Shown here: one piece after another, positions 1 through 8,818 of the stretch
Numbering within the stretch: position 1 is the first letter of the stretch
Layout of the letters: each line of letters starts with the position of its first letter
Assembly (NCBI GenBank): GCA_945895375.1
Contig: CAMDEE010000004.1
Location: 1 to 64,000 of the forward strand
DNA length: 64,000 bases
Direction: 5' to 3'
DNA from: Auritidibacter sp. Marseille-P8566
GTDB taxonomy: Bacteria > Actinomycetota > Actinomycetes > Actinomycetales > Microbacteriaceae
Notes under the pieces: model-generated
What the model was told of the DNA's origin: nothing
Databases searched by the model: none
Seen by the model: only the letters and a program-made list of their open reading frames with translations
Program-made: the position numbers and the translations under genes

Positions 1-1
1 C

Positions 2-256
2 CTAGAAAGCGCAGCTAAGGCCCTGAAAAGCGGAGGATCGCTTCTATACGTAACCTGTTCTCCACACGTGTCAGAAACAACAGCAGTCATCGATAAGGCT
101 CAGAGAGTTCTCGGGTTGACAGTCCTTGACCTGACAACCGAGCTGAACAGCAAGTTCATGGACAACAGCCTGCCTAGGGGTCGAAAAACAATCCAGCTAT
201 ATACCCATCGAGACAACACAGACTGCATGTTTATGGCCATGCTAACTAAAGACTGA
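2..256 (+). CDS. rsmB: 16S rRNA (cytosine-967-C5)-methyltransferase RsmB, C-terminal end (partial)
   Basis: This is the last 84 codons of a gene that begins before the window, read in the frame starting at base 2 and ending at the TGA at 254-256. The tail contains the motif YVTCSPHVSET, the TCS-x-H-x-x-ET signature of the RsmB/NSUN family of SAM-dependent RNA m5C methyltransferases, in which this Cys region takes part in catalysis. RsmB methylates C967 of 16S rRNA. The context fits: in many Actinobacteria rsmB lies directly upstream of rpe, which here starts 21 bases later. The SAM-binding domain is outside the window, so the assignment rests on this motif, the C-terminal length and the neighbour. 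Confidence 0.8.
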   Translation, partial: LESAAKALKSGGSLLYVTCSPHVSETTAVIDKAQRVLGLTVLDLTTELNSKFMDNSLPRGRKTIQLYTHRDNTDCMFMAMLTKD

Positions 257-264
257 TAGGGCAA

Positions 265-270
265 TAGGCT
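265..270 (+). promoter_or_regulatory. Putative -10 element (TAGGCT) of a leaderless rpe promoter
   Basis: TAGGCT fits the actinobacterial -10 consensus TANNNT and ends exactly 7 bases before the rpe ATG at 278. No Shine-Dalgarno sequence is visible in the gap. This geometry puts the transcription start at or next to the A of the start codon, implying a leaderless mRNA. The same arrangement recurs before several other genes here. Confidence 0.5.
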
Positions 271-277
271 TAAAACT

Positions 278-946
278 ATGAGCAAAAGAATCCAACCAAG
301 CATACTCAGCGCTGACTTCGTCAACTTTGAGAGAGATTTCGCAACAATCTCCAGCGCTGACGGTATCCACGTTGATGTTATGGACGGACACTTCGTACCA
401 AATCTCACCTTTGGAATTGGCATGGTTAAGCGTATGCAGCAGATCACCACTCTTCCCCTTGATGTTCACCTGATGATTGAGAATCCAGATCACTGGGCAC
501 CTATCTACGCTCAGGCAGGCGTTTTCTCGGTGACTTTCCACTACGAGGCTGTATCCAACGCAATAGAGACTGCAAAGGAAATCAAATCTGCGGGGTCTAG
601 AGCAGGGCTTTCCATCAAACCAAACACGAGTGTTCCTGAGATTGCTGATTTTGTAGAGCACTTCGATCAGATTCTTGTCATGTCCGTTGAACCTGGGTTC
701 GGGGGTCAGTCGTTTATGCCACTAGCTCTCGAGAAGATTTCGGCAATTAGAAGGCTCATTGACTCTAAAGGTCTTGACACCTGGCTTCAGGTTGATGGAG
801 GTATTGATCTTGAGACAATCAAGCTTGCGTCCTCATCTGGCGCTGACACCTTCGTAGCGGGTAGTTCAGTGTTTAGTGCCACAGATAGAAATGAAATGAT
901 TAGCCAGTTGCGTGAAGCAGCTGAATCAGCGGTTCCGTCTTTGTAG
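278..946 (+). CDS. rpe: Ribulose-phosphate 3-epimerase
   Basis: This 222-residue enzyme interconverts D-ribulose 5-phosphate and D-xylulose 5-phosphate in the pentose phosphate pathway. It is a full-length TIM barrel of the usual family size. Visible family motifs are HVDVMDGHFVPN (metal-binding His31, Asp33 and nearby Asp36), DVHLM (His64), MSVEPGFGGQSF (phosphate loop) and VDGGI with the second catalytic Asp. The ATG at 278 is supported by the -10 hexamer just upstream. It lies between rsmB and hisE, the usual actinobacterial place, and functionally joins the tkt-tal-pgi-zwf-opcA-pgl operon at 36-44 kb. No anomalies were seen. Confidence 0.96.
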   Translation: MSKRIQPSILSADFVNFERDFATISSADGIHVDVMDGHFVPNLTFGIGMVKRMQQITTLPLDVHLMIENPDHWAPIYAQAGVFSVTFHYEAVSNAIETAKEIKSAGSRAGLSIKPNTSVPEIADFVEHFDQILVMSVEPGFGGQSFMPLALEKISAIRRLIDSKGLDTWLQVDGGIDLETIKLASSSGADTFVAGSSVFSATDRNEMISQLREAAESAVPSL

Positions 947-955
947 TTTCACAAG

Positions 956-961
956 TAAAAT
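956..961 (+). promoter_or_regulatory. Putative -10 element (TAAAAT) of a leaderless hisE promoter
   Basis: TAAAAT matches TANNNT and ends 6 bases before the hisE ATG at 968, with no Shine-Dalgarno sequence between. It sits in the 21-base gap after rpe and would start the his-trp transcript. Confidence 0.5.
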
Positions 962-967
962 ACATAA

Positions 968-1231
968 ATGAAGTCCTTCGAATCCCTGTATGCAGAAATA
1001 GTCACTAAAGCAGATGCGTCTGCTGTTGACTCCAACACCAAAAACCTATTGGACCAAGGTGTTCATGCAATTGGGAAGAAGGTCGTCGAAGAGGCTGCAG
1101 AAGTATGGATGGCAGCTGAGTACCAATCAAAAGAGGACTTAGCTCTCGAAATCAGCCAACTTATCTATCACCTACAGGTTCTGATGGTTGCCAAAGATAT
1201 TTCGATTTCAGACCTAGAGGAGCGCTTCTAA
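968..1231 (+). CDS. hisE: Phosphoribosyl-ATP pyrophosphatase
   Basis: HisE (87 residues) hydrolyses phosphoribosyl-ATP to phosphoribosyl-AMP, the second step of histidine synthesis. It belongs to the all-alpha NTP pyrophosphatase fold. The metal-binding helix is visible as KKVVEEAAEVWMA (residues about 38-50), with the conserved E-x-x-E pattern, and the length is typical of free-standing HisE. Its TAA stop shares one base with the ATG of hisG (taATG), so the two are translationally coupled. As in most Actinobacteria, HisE and HisI are separate proteins rather than one fused HisIE. Confidence 0.93.
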   Translation: MKSFESLYAEIVTKADASAVDSNTKNLLDQGVHAIGKKVVEEAAEVWMAAEYQSKEDLALEISQLIYHLQVLMVAKDISISDLEERF

Positions 1232-2076
1232 TGAGCATGCTTAGAGTTGCAGTTCCTAATAAAGGCATTCTGGCGGAGTTCGCTACAGAGATGCTTGCCG
1301 AAGCTGGGTACGCTGTTCGAAAGGACAGCAAGACTCTCCGCGTAGTTGACTCAGCGAACAACATTGAGTTTTTCTACCTTAGACCTAGAGACATTGCTAC
1401 CTACGTCGGCACAGGTGCTCTTGATCTTGGAATTACTGGACTTGATCTATTGATGGATAGTAGATCAACGGCAGTAAGAGTTGCTGACTTGGATTTTGGA
1501 CAGTCAACTTTCACCTTCGCTGGGGTTATCGGTGAATTCAGCTCAATTGAACAAATTGAAGGCAAAAGAGTTGCAACTGCCTATGGAAACATTGTTGAGG
1601 ACTATCTCAAGAGCAAAGGCATTCAGGCAACCGTTATTCGCTTGGATGGCGCAGTTGAAACTGCAGTAAGTCTCGGCGTTGCTGATTTGATTGCTGACGT
1701 TGTTTCAACAGGAAATACTTTGCGACAAGCTGGCTTAGAGCCTTTCGGTGAAGTCATCCTAGATTCATCTGCATATCTGATTGCGAATGCAGGTAGCGCC
1801 GATAAGCACACAGCTCTTCTCAGAAGACTCAATGGAGTTGTTGTTGCTAGAGAATACGTAATCTTCGATTACGACTGCCCAGCGAACCTAATTGAAAAAG
1901 CTTCGCAAGTTACACCAGGTATTGAGTCTCCGACTGTCTCACCTACTAAGGACCCAAACTGGGTTGCTGTGCGAGCACTTGTTCTACGAAGCGAGACCAA
2001 CTCAAAGATGGATGAACTGTACGATCTTGGCGCTCGTGCGATATTGGTAAGCGCTATTCACGCAGCAAGAATCTAA
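1231..2076 (+). CDS. hisG: ATP phosphoribosyltransferase, long form
   Basis: HisG condenses ATP with PRPP to phosphoribosyl-ATP, the committed and feedback-regulated first step of histidine synthesis. At 281 residues it is the long form: a two-lobed periplasmic-binding-like catalytic domain (about 1-205) followed by a C-terminal ACT-like regulatory domain (about 210-281). The long form binds histidine directly and does not need HisZ. Motifs include LRVAVPNKG at the N-terminus and ADLIADVVSTGNTL, the PRPP-binding loop. It overlaps hisE by one base, and hisF follows after two bases. Confidence 0.95.
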   Translation: MSMLRVAVPNKGILAEFATEMLAEAGYAVRKDSKTLRVVDSANNIEFFYLRPRDIATYVGTGALDLGITGLDLLMDSRSTAVRVADLDFGQSTFTFAGVIGEFSSIEQIEGKRVATAYGNIVEDYLKSKGIQATVIRLDGAVETAVSLGVADLIADVVSTGNTLRQAGLEPFGEVILDSSAYLIANAGSADKHTALLRRLNGVVVAREYVIFDYDCPANLIEKASQVTPGIESPTVSPTKDPNWVAVRALVLRSETNSKMDELYDLGARAILVSAIHAARI

Positions 2077-2078
2077 CA

Positions 2079-2843
2079 GTGTCCTTATCCATTCGCATCA
2101 TTCCTTGCCTTGACGTCAAAGACGGTCGAGTAGTTAAGGGAGTCAAGTTTCAAGGTCTTGCGGATGTTGGCGACCCAGTAGAACTAGCCAAGATGTATTA
2201 CGAGGCTGGTGCTGATGAAATTACTTTCCTAGATGTTTCGGCGAGCCTAGAAGGTCGCAAGGCGATGCTTGACGTCATCGAGAGAACAGCCTCTAGTATC
2301 TTCATTCCTCTTACTGTTGGTGGAGGAGTAACAAAGATTGAGGATGTTGCCAGCTATCTAGACGCAGGTGCGGACAAAGTAAGCCTTGGATCTTCTGCTG
2401 TGACAAACCCAGGTCTTGTTGATGAAATTTCAGGCAAATACGGTGACCAGATTGTAGTTGTCTCACTCGACATTCTTGAAGATTCAAACTCTGCTTCCGG
2501 TTACACACTCACTACTCACGGTGGGACTAAAGCAACTGGAGTTGATGCACTCGATTGGATAGCTGAGAATCAACACAGGGGAATAGGTGAGCTACTCATC
2601 AACAGTGTTGATGCTGATGGAACCAAAGAGGGGTTCAATACAACGCTGCTTGCAACCGTTAGAAAGGCCACCAACTTGCCCATCATTGCCAGTGGTGGAG
2701 CTGGTCAGGCTAGTGACTTCCTGCCAGCAGTTACTGCCGGTGCTAACGCTGTATTGGCAGCATCTGTCTTCCACAACGGTTCGTTGACTATTGGACAGGT
2801 TAAAGAGTTCCTCAACTCCAATGATGTGAAAGTTAGAATGTAA
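2079..2843 (+). CDS. hisF: Imidazole glycerol phosphate synthase, cyclase subunit
   Basis: HisF (254 residues, GTG start) pairs with the glutaminase HisH to convert PRFAR and ammonia into imidazole glycerol phosphate and AICAR. It is a TIM barrel. The N-terminal motif IPCLDVKDGRVVKG carries the catalytic Asp near residue 11, and VVVSLDIL carries the second Asp. Phosphate-binding glycines are visible as VGGGV and ASGGAG. Its usual partners hisH and hisA/priA are not in this window, so the his genes are split over at least two loci. It lies 2 bases after hisG, so they are probably co-transcribed. Confidence 0.95.
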   Translation: MSLSIRIIPCLDVKDGRVVKGVKFQGLADVGDPVELAKMYYEAGADEITFLDVSASLEGRKAMLDVIERTASSIFIPLTVGGGVTKIEDVASYLDAGADKVSLGSSAVTNPGLVDEISGKYGDQIVVVSLDILEDSNSASGYTLTTHGGTKATGVDALDWIAENQHRGIGELLINSVDADGTKEGFNTTLLATVRKATNLPIIASGGAGQASDFLPAVTAGANAVLAASVFHNGSLTIGQVKEFLNSNDVKVRM

Positions 2844-2847
2844 GAAT

Positions 2848-3186
2848 ATGTTCAGCCCAGATTTTGTGAAGCAGCCTCTGATTCCAGCAGTCGTTCAGAA
2901 CGATGAGACTGGAAGGGTTCTTATGCTTGCTTACATGAACGAAGAGTCCTTTGAACTGACTAAGAGCACTGGCATTGCGCATTTCTGGTCTAGATCGCGT
3001 CAGGAGATCTGGAAGAAGGGTTCTACTTCAGGTAACTATCTTGAGGTGAAAGCCTTGCAACTGGATTGTGACAGCGATGCAATTCTTGTCCTGACACAAC
3101 CTCATGGGCCTAGCTGTCACACAGGTTCTGAATCCTGCTTTGATACCAGCGAGTTCGTTATTGATGGGGAACTGAACAATGACTAA
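2848..3186 (+). CDS. hisI: Phosphoribosyl-AMP cyclohydrolase
   Basis: HisI (112 residues) opens the adenine ring of phosphoribosyl-AMP, the third step of histidine synthesis. The zinc and magnesium ligand region is clear: AYMNEES, FWSRSRQEIWKKGSTSGN, the DCDSDA motif and GPSCHTGSESCF, with three cysteines that form the family zinc site. Four bases separate it from hisF, and its 3' end overlaps trpE by 8 bases, so histidine and tryptophan genes lie on one apparent transcript. Confidence 0.95.
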   Translation: MFSPDFVKQPLIPAVVQNDETGRVLMLAYMNEESFELTKSTGIAHFWSRSRQEIWKKGSTSGNYLEVKALQLDCDSDAILVLTQPHGPSCHTGSESCFDTSEFVIDGELNND

Positions 3187-4693
3187 TCAATACAACATCT
3201 CTAAAGGGAATTTCCTTGCAAGTGCAGAACTTGGACAAGTCTGCCCAGTATTCGTAACAGTATTCGGCGGCAATGACACTCCAGTAGGTATCTATGAGAA
3301 ACTGTCTGCCGGCAGAACTGGCACCTTCCTTCTTGAATCAGCAGAACAAGGTGTCTGGTCGAGATATAGCTTTATTGGTTTATCAAGTAGGGCAAGTTTC
3401 ATTGAGACAGATTCCGAGTTTCTTATCCATGGCCAAGCCAAAGCCCTTCCTGATGCAGGTGAACTTCCGGATTCGCCGTTAGATGCAATTCGTCTCATTC
3501 AATCTTCTTGGAACACTGTTGCTCTTCCAGACCTTCCACCTCTTACCTCAGGGCTTGTTGGTTTGTTCTCATGGGATGTCATCAGAGACATAGAAAACCT
3601 GCCGTCAGTTCCTGAACAGGACTACCAAAGACCAAGGATTCACTTAGAGATGGTTCAAGATGTGATTGTCTTGGATCACAAGACAAACTCAATCTTGATT
3701 GTTTCAAACATCTACTGTGACAGCAGTTCTGACTATGCGCTTGCTTATGACCAGGCAACGCTAAGAATCACAGACCTCTTTGAAAAATTAAGCCAACCCA
3801 CACCCCAGAATCTTTCTCATTCGTCTGAAACCACACCGTCGAGACGTACTCCGAGAACGACCCACGAGCAGTTCCTTGCGGCTATTGAAGTAGCGAAAGA
3901 GCATGTTAGAGCTGGGGATGTCTTCCAAGTAGTGCTTTCGCAAAGAATAGACATTGAAGTTACAGCAAGACCTATTGATGTTTATCGTGTTCTGCGAGCT
4001 CTCAACCCGTCCCCGTACATGTACTTGTTGAACTTTTCAGACGCTCATGGCGATTACGCAGTAGTAGGTTCATCACCAGAGGCACTTGTCAAAGTGTCCG
4101 GTAGCAAGGTAGTCATGCATCCAATTGCTGGTTCTCGTCCTAGAGGAGCTGACCAGGGTAAAGATGAAGCATTTGCAGAATCACTTTTATCAGATCACAA
4201 GGAGCGAGCGGAGCACCTAATGCTTGTTGACTTGGCACGGAATGATCTCTTGAAGGTTTGTGAACCATCATCAGTGACAGTGACTCAATTTATGAAGATT
4301 GAAAGATTCAGTCACATCATGCACCTTGTTTCGACCGTTGAGGGAGATCTTGCTCACGGTAAAACTCCAATCGATGTCTTCAAAGCGACCTTCCCTGCTG
4401 GCACGCTGTCTGGAGCACCAAAGCCTAGAGCACTAGAAATAATTGACGACCTAGAGTCTGCCAATCGAGGTATTTTTGGTGGGGTAGTTGGTTACCTTGA
4501 CTTTGAAGGAAACGCAGACCTAGCAATTGCAATTAGAACTGCTTTCATCAGAGACGGAGTGGCGAGGGTTCAGGCAGGAGCTGGAATCGTTCTTGACTCA
4601 GTGCCTGAATCTGAGTATCAGGAGACTTTGAGCAAGATGGGTGCTGTCATCGCATCTATCGATAGAGCAAACTCTCTTTTTGGCACCAAATAG
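3179..4693 (+). CDS. trpE: Anthranilate synthase component I
   Basis: TrpE (504 residues) converts chorismate to anthranilate, using ammonia from the glutaminase subunit TrpG. The N-terminal domain carries the LLES motif (TFLLESAE) of the tryptophan feedback site. The C-terminal chorismate-binding domain shows [30 protein letters not shown], the catalytic LVDLARNDL, and [11 protein letters not shown]. It overlaps hisI by 8 bases. No TrpG, TrpD or TrpF is encoded nearby. TrpG and TrpD must be elsewhere, and TrpF activity in this phylum usually comes from PriA. Confidence 0.96.
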   Translation: MTNQYNISKGNFLASAELGQVCPVFVTVFGGNDTPVGIYEKLSAGRTGTFLLESAEQGVWSRYSFIGLSSRASFIETDSEFLIHGQAKALPDAGELPDSPLDAIRLIQSSWNTVALPDLPPLTSGLVGLFSWDVIRDIENLPSVPEQDYQRPRIHLEMVQDVIVLDHKTNSILIVSNIYCDSSSDYALAYDQATLRITDLFEKLSQPTPQNLSHSSETTPSRRTPRTTHEQFLAAIEVAKEHVRAGDVFQVVLSQRIDIEVTARPIDVYRVLRALNPSPYMYLLNFSDAHGDYAVVGSSPEALVKVSGSKVVMHPIAGSRPRGADQGKDEAFAESLLSDHKERAEHLMLVDLARNDLLKVCEPSSVTVTQFMKIERFSHIMHLVSTVEGDLAHGKTPIDVFKATFPAGTLSGAPKPRALEIIDDLESANRGIFGGVVGYLDFEGNADLAIAIRTAFIRDGVARVQAGAGIVLDSVPESEYQETLSKMGAVIASIDRANSLFGTK

Positions 4694-4754
4694 CCCATTT
4701 TTCAGCAATACCTCGTTAGAACTCTTGTTAAGATTGACCCTAGGAAAGGCAATA

Positions 4755-4979
4755 ATGAGCAACCACGAAAACGAACCAGGTCACGGCCATTCAGTAGCAG
4801 CTTGGGCTGCAGTTATTACAGCAATCGTTGGGGTGACCATTGCGACTCTAGGTGTAGTGCTTCCTGATGGCACACTCGTAACTGTTGGTTCAGTTCTGAC
4901 TGTTCTATCGATCCCAATGGGTCCAATTCTTGCCAAGCTCGGTTACGGCGTTAACCGAGAAACTAGCTCTAAAAAATAA
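4755..4979 (+). CDS. Small HGxxxAAW-motif membrane protein of the trp operon
   Basis: This 74-residue protein starts at an ATG preceded by AGGAAAGG; an upstream in-frame extension lacks an initiation signal. The N-terminus is short and acidic with HGHSVAAW, matching the actinobacterial HGxxxAAW family of small proteins found between trpE and trpC. Two hydrophobic segments follow (about residues 12-34 and 38-57), then a basic tail, suggesting a small hairpin membrane protein. The stop shares one base with trpC (taATG), so it is coupled to tryptophan synthesis. No biochemical function is established to my knowledge; a regulatory or transport role would be a guess. Confidence 0.75.
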   Translation: MSNHENEPGHGHSVAAWAAVITAIVGVTIATLGVVLPDGTLVTVGSVLTVLSIPMGPILAKLGYGVNRETSSKK

Positions 4980-5764
4980 TGCTGCAAGATCTCTACGCTG
5001 GCGCTGAGGCAGATGCACTCGCACGGCTAGAGCAAGTGTCGATTTCGGCACTAGAGAAACTAATCGGTTCTGCGGTTCCTGCCATTTCATGCCTTGAGCA
5101 CTTTGGCTCTGGGTCTAACATCGAAGTAATCGCCGAGATCAAGCGAGCTAGTCCATCCAAAGGTGACCTAGCTCCAATTCCTGACGCAGCTGCACTTGCT
5201 GTGACTTATCAAGAAGCTGGCGCATCCGCTATCAGTGTTTTAACTGAAGAGCGTAAGTTCAAAGGCTCCCTTGCAGACTTAGTTGCTGTGCGTTCAAAGG
5301 TATCGATTCCCGTGCTTAGAAAAGACTTTGTCTCACTTGAACAACAGGTTTTGGAAGCAAGAGCTTATGGGGCAGATCTTGTTCTTCTTATCGTTGCTGG
5401 CTTGGAGCAGGACAAGTTAGTAAAGTTGGCACGTTTTGTTGAGAGCTTCGGTATGACACCATTCGTAGAAACTCATAACAGCGAAGAGGTTCTCAGAGCA
5501 ATCGATACTGGAGCAAAACTTATAGGTATCAACGCACGTGACCTCTCAACATTTGAAACAGATCGTTCGCTTTTCCAGGAACTAGCCGGATTGCTATCAG
5601 ATGACTGTATTGCGGTTGCCGAGTCCGCTGTTCGTAATACCCAGGACGTTGAGGACTATGCTCAAGCGGGTGCTGACATGGTCCTTGTTGGCGAAGCACT
5701 AGTAACGGGTAAAGCCAAGGAATTGCTCGGCGAGTTTACTTCAGTAGAAAAGATTAGACTTTAG
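4979..5764 (+). CDS. trpC: Indole-3-glycerol phosphate synthase
   Basis: TrpC (261 residues) closes the ring of carboxyphenylamino-deoxyribulose 5-phosphate to indole-3-glycerol phosphate. It is a TIM barrel with EIKRASPSKGDL (catalytic Lys and phosphate site), PVLRKDF (second catalytic Lys), and the C-terminal INARDL and VAESAV motifs. It is a stand-alone enzyme, not fused to TrpF. It overlaps the small membrane protein upstream by one base, and trpB follows after 3 bases. Confidence 0.96.
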   Translation: MLQDLYAGAEADALARLEQVSISALEKLIGSAVPAISCLEHFGSGSNIEVIAEIKRASPSKGDLAPIPDAAALAVTYQEAGASAISVLTEERKFKGSLADLVAVRSKVSIPVLRKDFVSLEQQVLEARAYGADLVLLIVAGLEQDKLVKLARFVESFGMTPFVETHNSEEVLRAIDTGAKLIGINARDLSTFETDRSLFQELAGLLSDDCIAVAESAVRNTQDVEDYAQAGADMVLVGEALVTGKAKELLGEFTSVEKIRL

Positions 5765-5767
5765 AAG

Positions 5768-6973
5768 ATGACAGCCAAGACAAACCTTAGAGAGCAAGAC
5801 GGACCGTACTTTGGTGATTACGGAGGCCGCTTCGTGCCTGAATCTCTTATTGCTGCTCTAGATCAGCTCGAAGAGGTTTACTCGCAAGCAAAGGCTGATC
5901 CGAGCTTTGCTAAAGAACTTGATGAACTGAACCAGACATATGTTGGCAGACCATCAATCATCACTGAAGTTCCTAAGTTCGCTGCTCTTGCTGGCGACAT
6001 CAGAGTTTTTCTAAAACGTGAAGACCTCAACCACACAGGCTCACACAAGATCAATAACGTTATCGGGCAAGCTCTTTTAGCCAAGCGAATGGGTAAGAAG
6101 AGAATCATCGCCGAAACGGGTGCTGGACAGCACGGTGTTGCTAGCGCAACTGCTGCTGCCTTGTTTGGACTTGAGTGCGTTGTTTACATGGGAGAAGTTG
6201 ACACTCAACGTCAGGCTCTAAACGTAGCCCGAATGAAGTTGCTTGGTGCGGAGGTAATTCCAGTTACCACAGGTTCAAGAACCTTGAAAGATGCAATCAA
6301 CGAAGCACTTCGTGACTGGGTAGCTAATGTTGATGACACTCACTATCTTCTCGGTACTGTTGCAGGACCACACCCTTTCCCAACAATCGTTAGAGATTTC
6401 CACTCAGTCATCGGTCGTGAAGCCAGGGATCAGATGCTGAATGACTTCGGGTTCCTGCCTGATGTTGTCGCAGCATGTGTTGGTGGTGGCTCAAACGCTA
6501 TTGGTCTATTCCATGCCTTCCTAGACGATGAAGAAGTAGCACTGTGGGGATTTGAAGCAGCAGGAGAAGGCATGGACACCATGCGTCACGCTGCAACATT
6601 GAGCAAAGGTAAAGTCGGAGTCCTTCACGGAGCCAAGAGCTACATGCTTCAAGATGAAGATGGCCAAACAATTGAAAGTCATTCAATTTCAGCTGGACTT
6701 GACTACCCAGGTGTTGGCCCTGAGCACTCATGGTTGAAGGATCTAAACCGTGCACAGTATTTCGGCATAAGCGACGACGAAGCTATGCAGGCACTTAGAG
6801 CACTTTCTCAGACTGAAGGAATTATTCCTGCCATTGAAACAGCTCACGCGCTAGCCGGAGTTATTAAGTACGGATCAACACTTCCATCTGGTGCAACTGT
6901 CCTCCTGAACCTAAGCGGACGTGGCGATAAAGACATGGAGACCGTCGGCAAATACTTTGGATTCCTGGAGTAA
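5768..6973 (+). CDS. trpB: Tryptophan synthase beta chain
   Basis: TrpB (401 residues) joins indole and serine to tryptophan using PLP. The PLP lysine lies in HTGSHKINN (Lys94), followed by [10 protein letters not shown]. The phosphate-binding loop is GGGSNAIG, and the C-terminus has LSGRGDKDM. The length and motifs are those of canonical TrpB1, the form that channels indole from TrpA, and trpA follows after 3 bases. No anomalies. Confidence 0.97.
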   Translation: MTAKTNLREQDGPYFGDYGGRFVPESLIAALDQLEEVYSQAKADPSFAKELDELNQTYVGRPSIITEVPKFAALAGDIRVFLKREDLNHTGSHKINNVIGQALLAKRMGKKRIIAETGAGQHGVASATAAALFGLECVVYMGEVDTQRQALNVARMKLLGAEVIPVTTGSRTLKDAINEALRDWVANVDDTHYLLGTVAGPHPFPTIVRDFHSVIGREARDQMLNDFGFLPDVVAACVGGGSNAIGLFHAFLDDEEVALWGFEAAGEGMDTMRHAATLSKGKVGVLHGAKSYMLQDEDGQTIESHSISAGLDYPGVGPEHSWLKDLNRAQYFGISDDEAMQALRALSQTEGIIPAIETAHALAGVIKYGSTLPSGATVLLNLSGRGDKDMETVGKYFGFLE

Positions 6974-6976
6974 GCA

Positions 6977-7756
6977 ATGAGCAAGACCGAAACCTTACTA
7001 AATACTCTTGCCCAAAAAGGTGAGGACGCACTCATTGGTTATTTCCCAGCAGGTTACCCGACAATGTCGGACTCTGTTGAGGCCTGCGTTGCGATGTGTG
7101 AATCAGGTATCGACATCTTGGAACTCGGTGTTCCATACAGCGATCCAGTTATGGATGGTTTAGTAATCCAGGTTGCTACAGAGCAAGCACTTGCCAACGG
7201 GTTCAAACTAAATGGGTTCTTCGAGCTACTCAAGGAAATCAGTTCCAGAGTTGATACCCCAGTTCTAGTAATGAGTTACTGGAATCCAATTCTTCAGTAT
7301 GGTGTTGAACGTTTCGCTAAAGATCTCAAGGGTGCAGGGGGAGCAGGACTTATTACACCTGACCTTATTCCCGACGAAGCAACTGATTGGCTCAAGTTCT
7401 CAGATGAACTTGACTTAGACAGAGTTTTTATGGCAACGCCTTCATCTTCTCAAGAGCGACTAAATCAGGTCGCTCGTCTATCACGTGGTTTCATTTACGC
7501 TGTTTCTACTATGGGCATCACAGGTGCACGAGAAGATCTTGATGCTAAAGCACGGGGAGTTGTTTCAGGCGTAAAGAGCACAACAACCAAAGTTCCAGTC
7601 TGTGTTGGAATTGGTATTTCAACAGCCGAGCAAGTTTCAGAAGTTAACTCATACGCAGACGGAGCTATTGTTGGCAGCGTATTTATAAAGGCTTACCGCG
7701 ATGGCGGAGTAGAAGAACTTAAAAAGACAGTAAGAAAACTAAAGGGCGGCAAGTAA
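6977..7756 (+). CDS. trpA: Tryptophan synthase alpha chain
   Basis: TrpA (259 residues) cleaves indole-3-glycerol phosphate to indole and glyceraldehyde 3-phosphate and passes indole to TrpB. The catalytic Glu and Asp are both present in ILELGVPYSDPVMDG. Other family motifs are MSYWNPI, YAVSTMGITGAR and VCVGIGIST. The stop codon is immediately followed by the lgt ATG with no intervening base. Confidence 0.96.
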   Translation: MSKTETLLNTLAQKGEDALIGYFPAGYPTMSDSVEACVAMCESGIDILELGVPYSDPVMDGLVIQVATEQALANGFKLNGFFELLKEISSRVDTPVLVMSYWNPILQYGVERFAKDLKGAGGAGLITPDLIPDEATDWLKFSDELDLDRVFMATPSSSQERLNQVARLSRGFIYAVSTMGITGAREDLDAKARGVVSGVKSTTTKVPVCVGIGISTAEQVSEVNSYADGAIVGSVFIKAYRDGGVEELKKTVRKLKGGK

Positions 7757-8755
7757 ATGTCATTTCTATATGCACTTCCATCACCAACTGTTTCCACATT
7801 TGAGTTGGGGCCAGTGGTAATCCACTTCTACGCGTTGTTTATCCTCGCGGGAATCATTGCTGCGGTTGCTATAACAGCTGGGCGCATGAAGGCTCGCGGT
7901 ATGGAGCCGGGCCTTGCGATTGACATTTCTATATGGGCAGTTCCGTTTGGAATTATCGGTGGAAGACTTTTCCACGTGGTTACTCATCTGAATGATTACT
8001 TTGGTCCAGGTAAAGACTGGACTTCGATGTTCAGACTTTGGGAGGGTGGCCTCGCTATCTACGGCGCAATCATCTTCGGTTCCATCGGTGCATACATCGC
8101 ATGCCAGGTCGACATCAAAGCCCTAAAGATTGAATCAGCGGGCATTCGCTTCCTAAGCTTTGCTGACGCACTCGTGCCTGGACTACTTGCAGCGCAGGCA
8201 TTGGGTCGTTGGGGTAACTACTTCAACAATGAACTTTTCGGTGGACCGACAGATCTACCTTGGGGAATTCTGATCCCAAGTTACAACCCGAGTTACCCAC
8301 TTGGCCTGCCTGATGGACTTGCCTTCCACCCAACATTCCTTTACGAGTCTCTTTGGTCACTTGTAGGTATCGCTGTTCTATTACTTCTAGAAAGAAGATT
8401 CAACCTTCGCTGGGGCCGTATGTTTGCTCTGTACTTGATGTGGTATTCATTCGGAAGATTCTTTATCGAGTCCATCCGACTAGATCCAAGCGATATTTTC
8501 CTTTGCCTACGCACCAACCAGTGGTCAGCAGTTGTTGGTTTCCTCGTCGGCTTCGCACTACTTATGGTTCAGCGTTATAGGCACACTGGGGAAGAGACAA
8601 CCGGGTACCTGCCAGGTCGATCTAACAGGTCACTTGAGCAAACTACCCCCGAATCTAGTGATTCTGCAGAGCCTGTGAGCCCTGTGGATGCTGAGGATTC
8701 CGCTGAAGTCAAGGAGTCTGAAGTAGGATTGACCCAATCGCCGGAAAAGAATTAG
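7757..8755 (+). CDS. lgt: Prolipoprotein diacylglyceryl transferase
   Basis: Lgt (332 residues) transfers diacylglycerol from phosphatidylglycerol to the lipobox Cys of prolipoproteins, the first step of lipoprotein maturation, in the cytoplasmic membrane. About seven hydrophobic segments are visible. Signature motifs are IHFYALFILAGI, GGRLFHVV, WEGGLAIYGA and ALGRWGNYFNNELFG. The last 55 or so residues form an acidic, Ser/Glu-rich cytoplasmic tail, common in Actinobacteria and dispensable-looking. It begins directly at the trpA stop. The stop codon itself forms part of the likely gltB -10 element. Confidence 0.95.
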   Translation: MSFLYALPSPTVSTFELGPVVIHFYALFILAGIIAAVAITAGRMKARGMEPGLAIDISIWAVPFGIIGGRLFHVVTHLNDYFGPGKDWTSMFRLWEGGLAIYGAIIFGSIGAYIACQVDIKALKIESAGIRFLSFADALVPGLLAAQALGRWGNYFNNELFGGPTDLPWGILIPSYNPSYPLGLPDGLAFHPTFLYESLWSLVGIAVLLLLERRFNLRWGRMFALYLMWYSFGRFFIESIRLDPSDIFLCLRTNQWSAVVGFLVGFALLMVQRYRHTGEETTGYLPGRSNRSLEQTTPESSDSAEPVSPVDAEDSAEVKESEVGLTQSPEKN

Positions 8756-8758
8756 ACT
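8729..8758 (+). promoter_or_regulatory. Predicted sigma-70-type promoter for gltBD
   Basis: TTGACC (8729-8734) and TAGACT (8753-8758) are separated by 18 bases, one of the best -35/-10 pairs in the window. They lie over the 3' end of lgt. Initiation near 8765 would give a leader of about 50 bases before the gltB ATG, so glutamate synthase can be expressed independently of the his-trp run. Confidence 0.5.
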
Positions 8759-8818
8759 CGTTTCCCACCCCAACCAGGGCCACTGTCGTCCCCATCACAC
8801 TATTGAATGGAGCTCGAC

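Noticed and set aside
242-661. 139-codon open frame on the minus strand across rpe
   Set aside because: It lies opposite a well-supported enzyme gene and its translation matches nothing recognisable; it is a shadow of the rpe codons.
8756-8818. A riboswitch or attenuator before gltB
   Set aside because: The leader is only about 50 bases and shows no convincing hairpin with a terminator tail.
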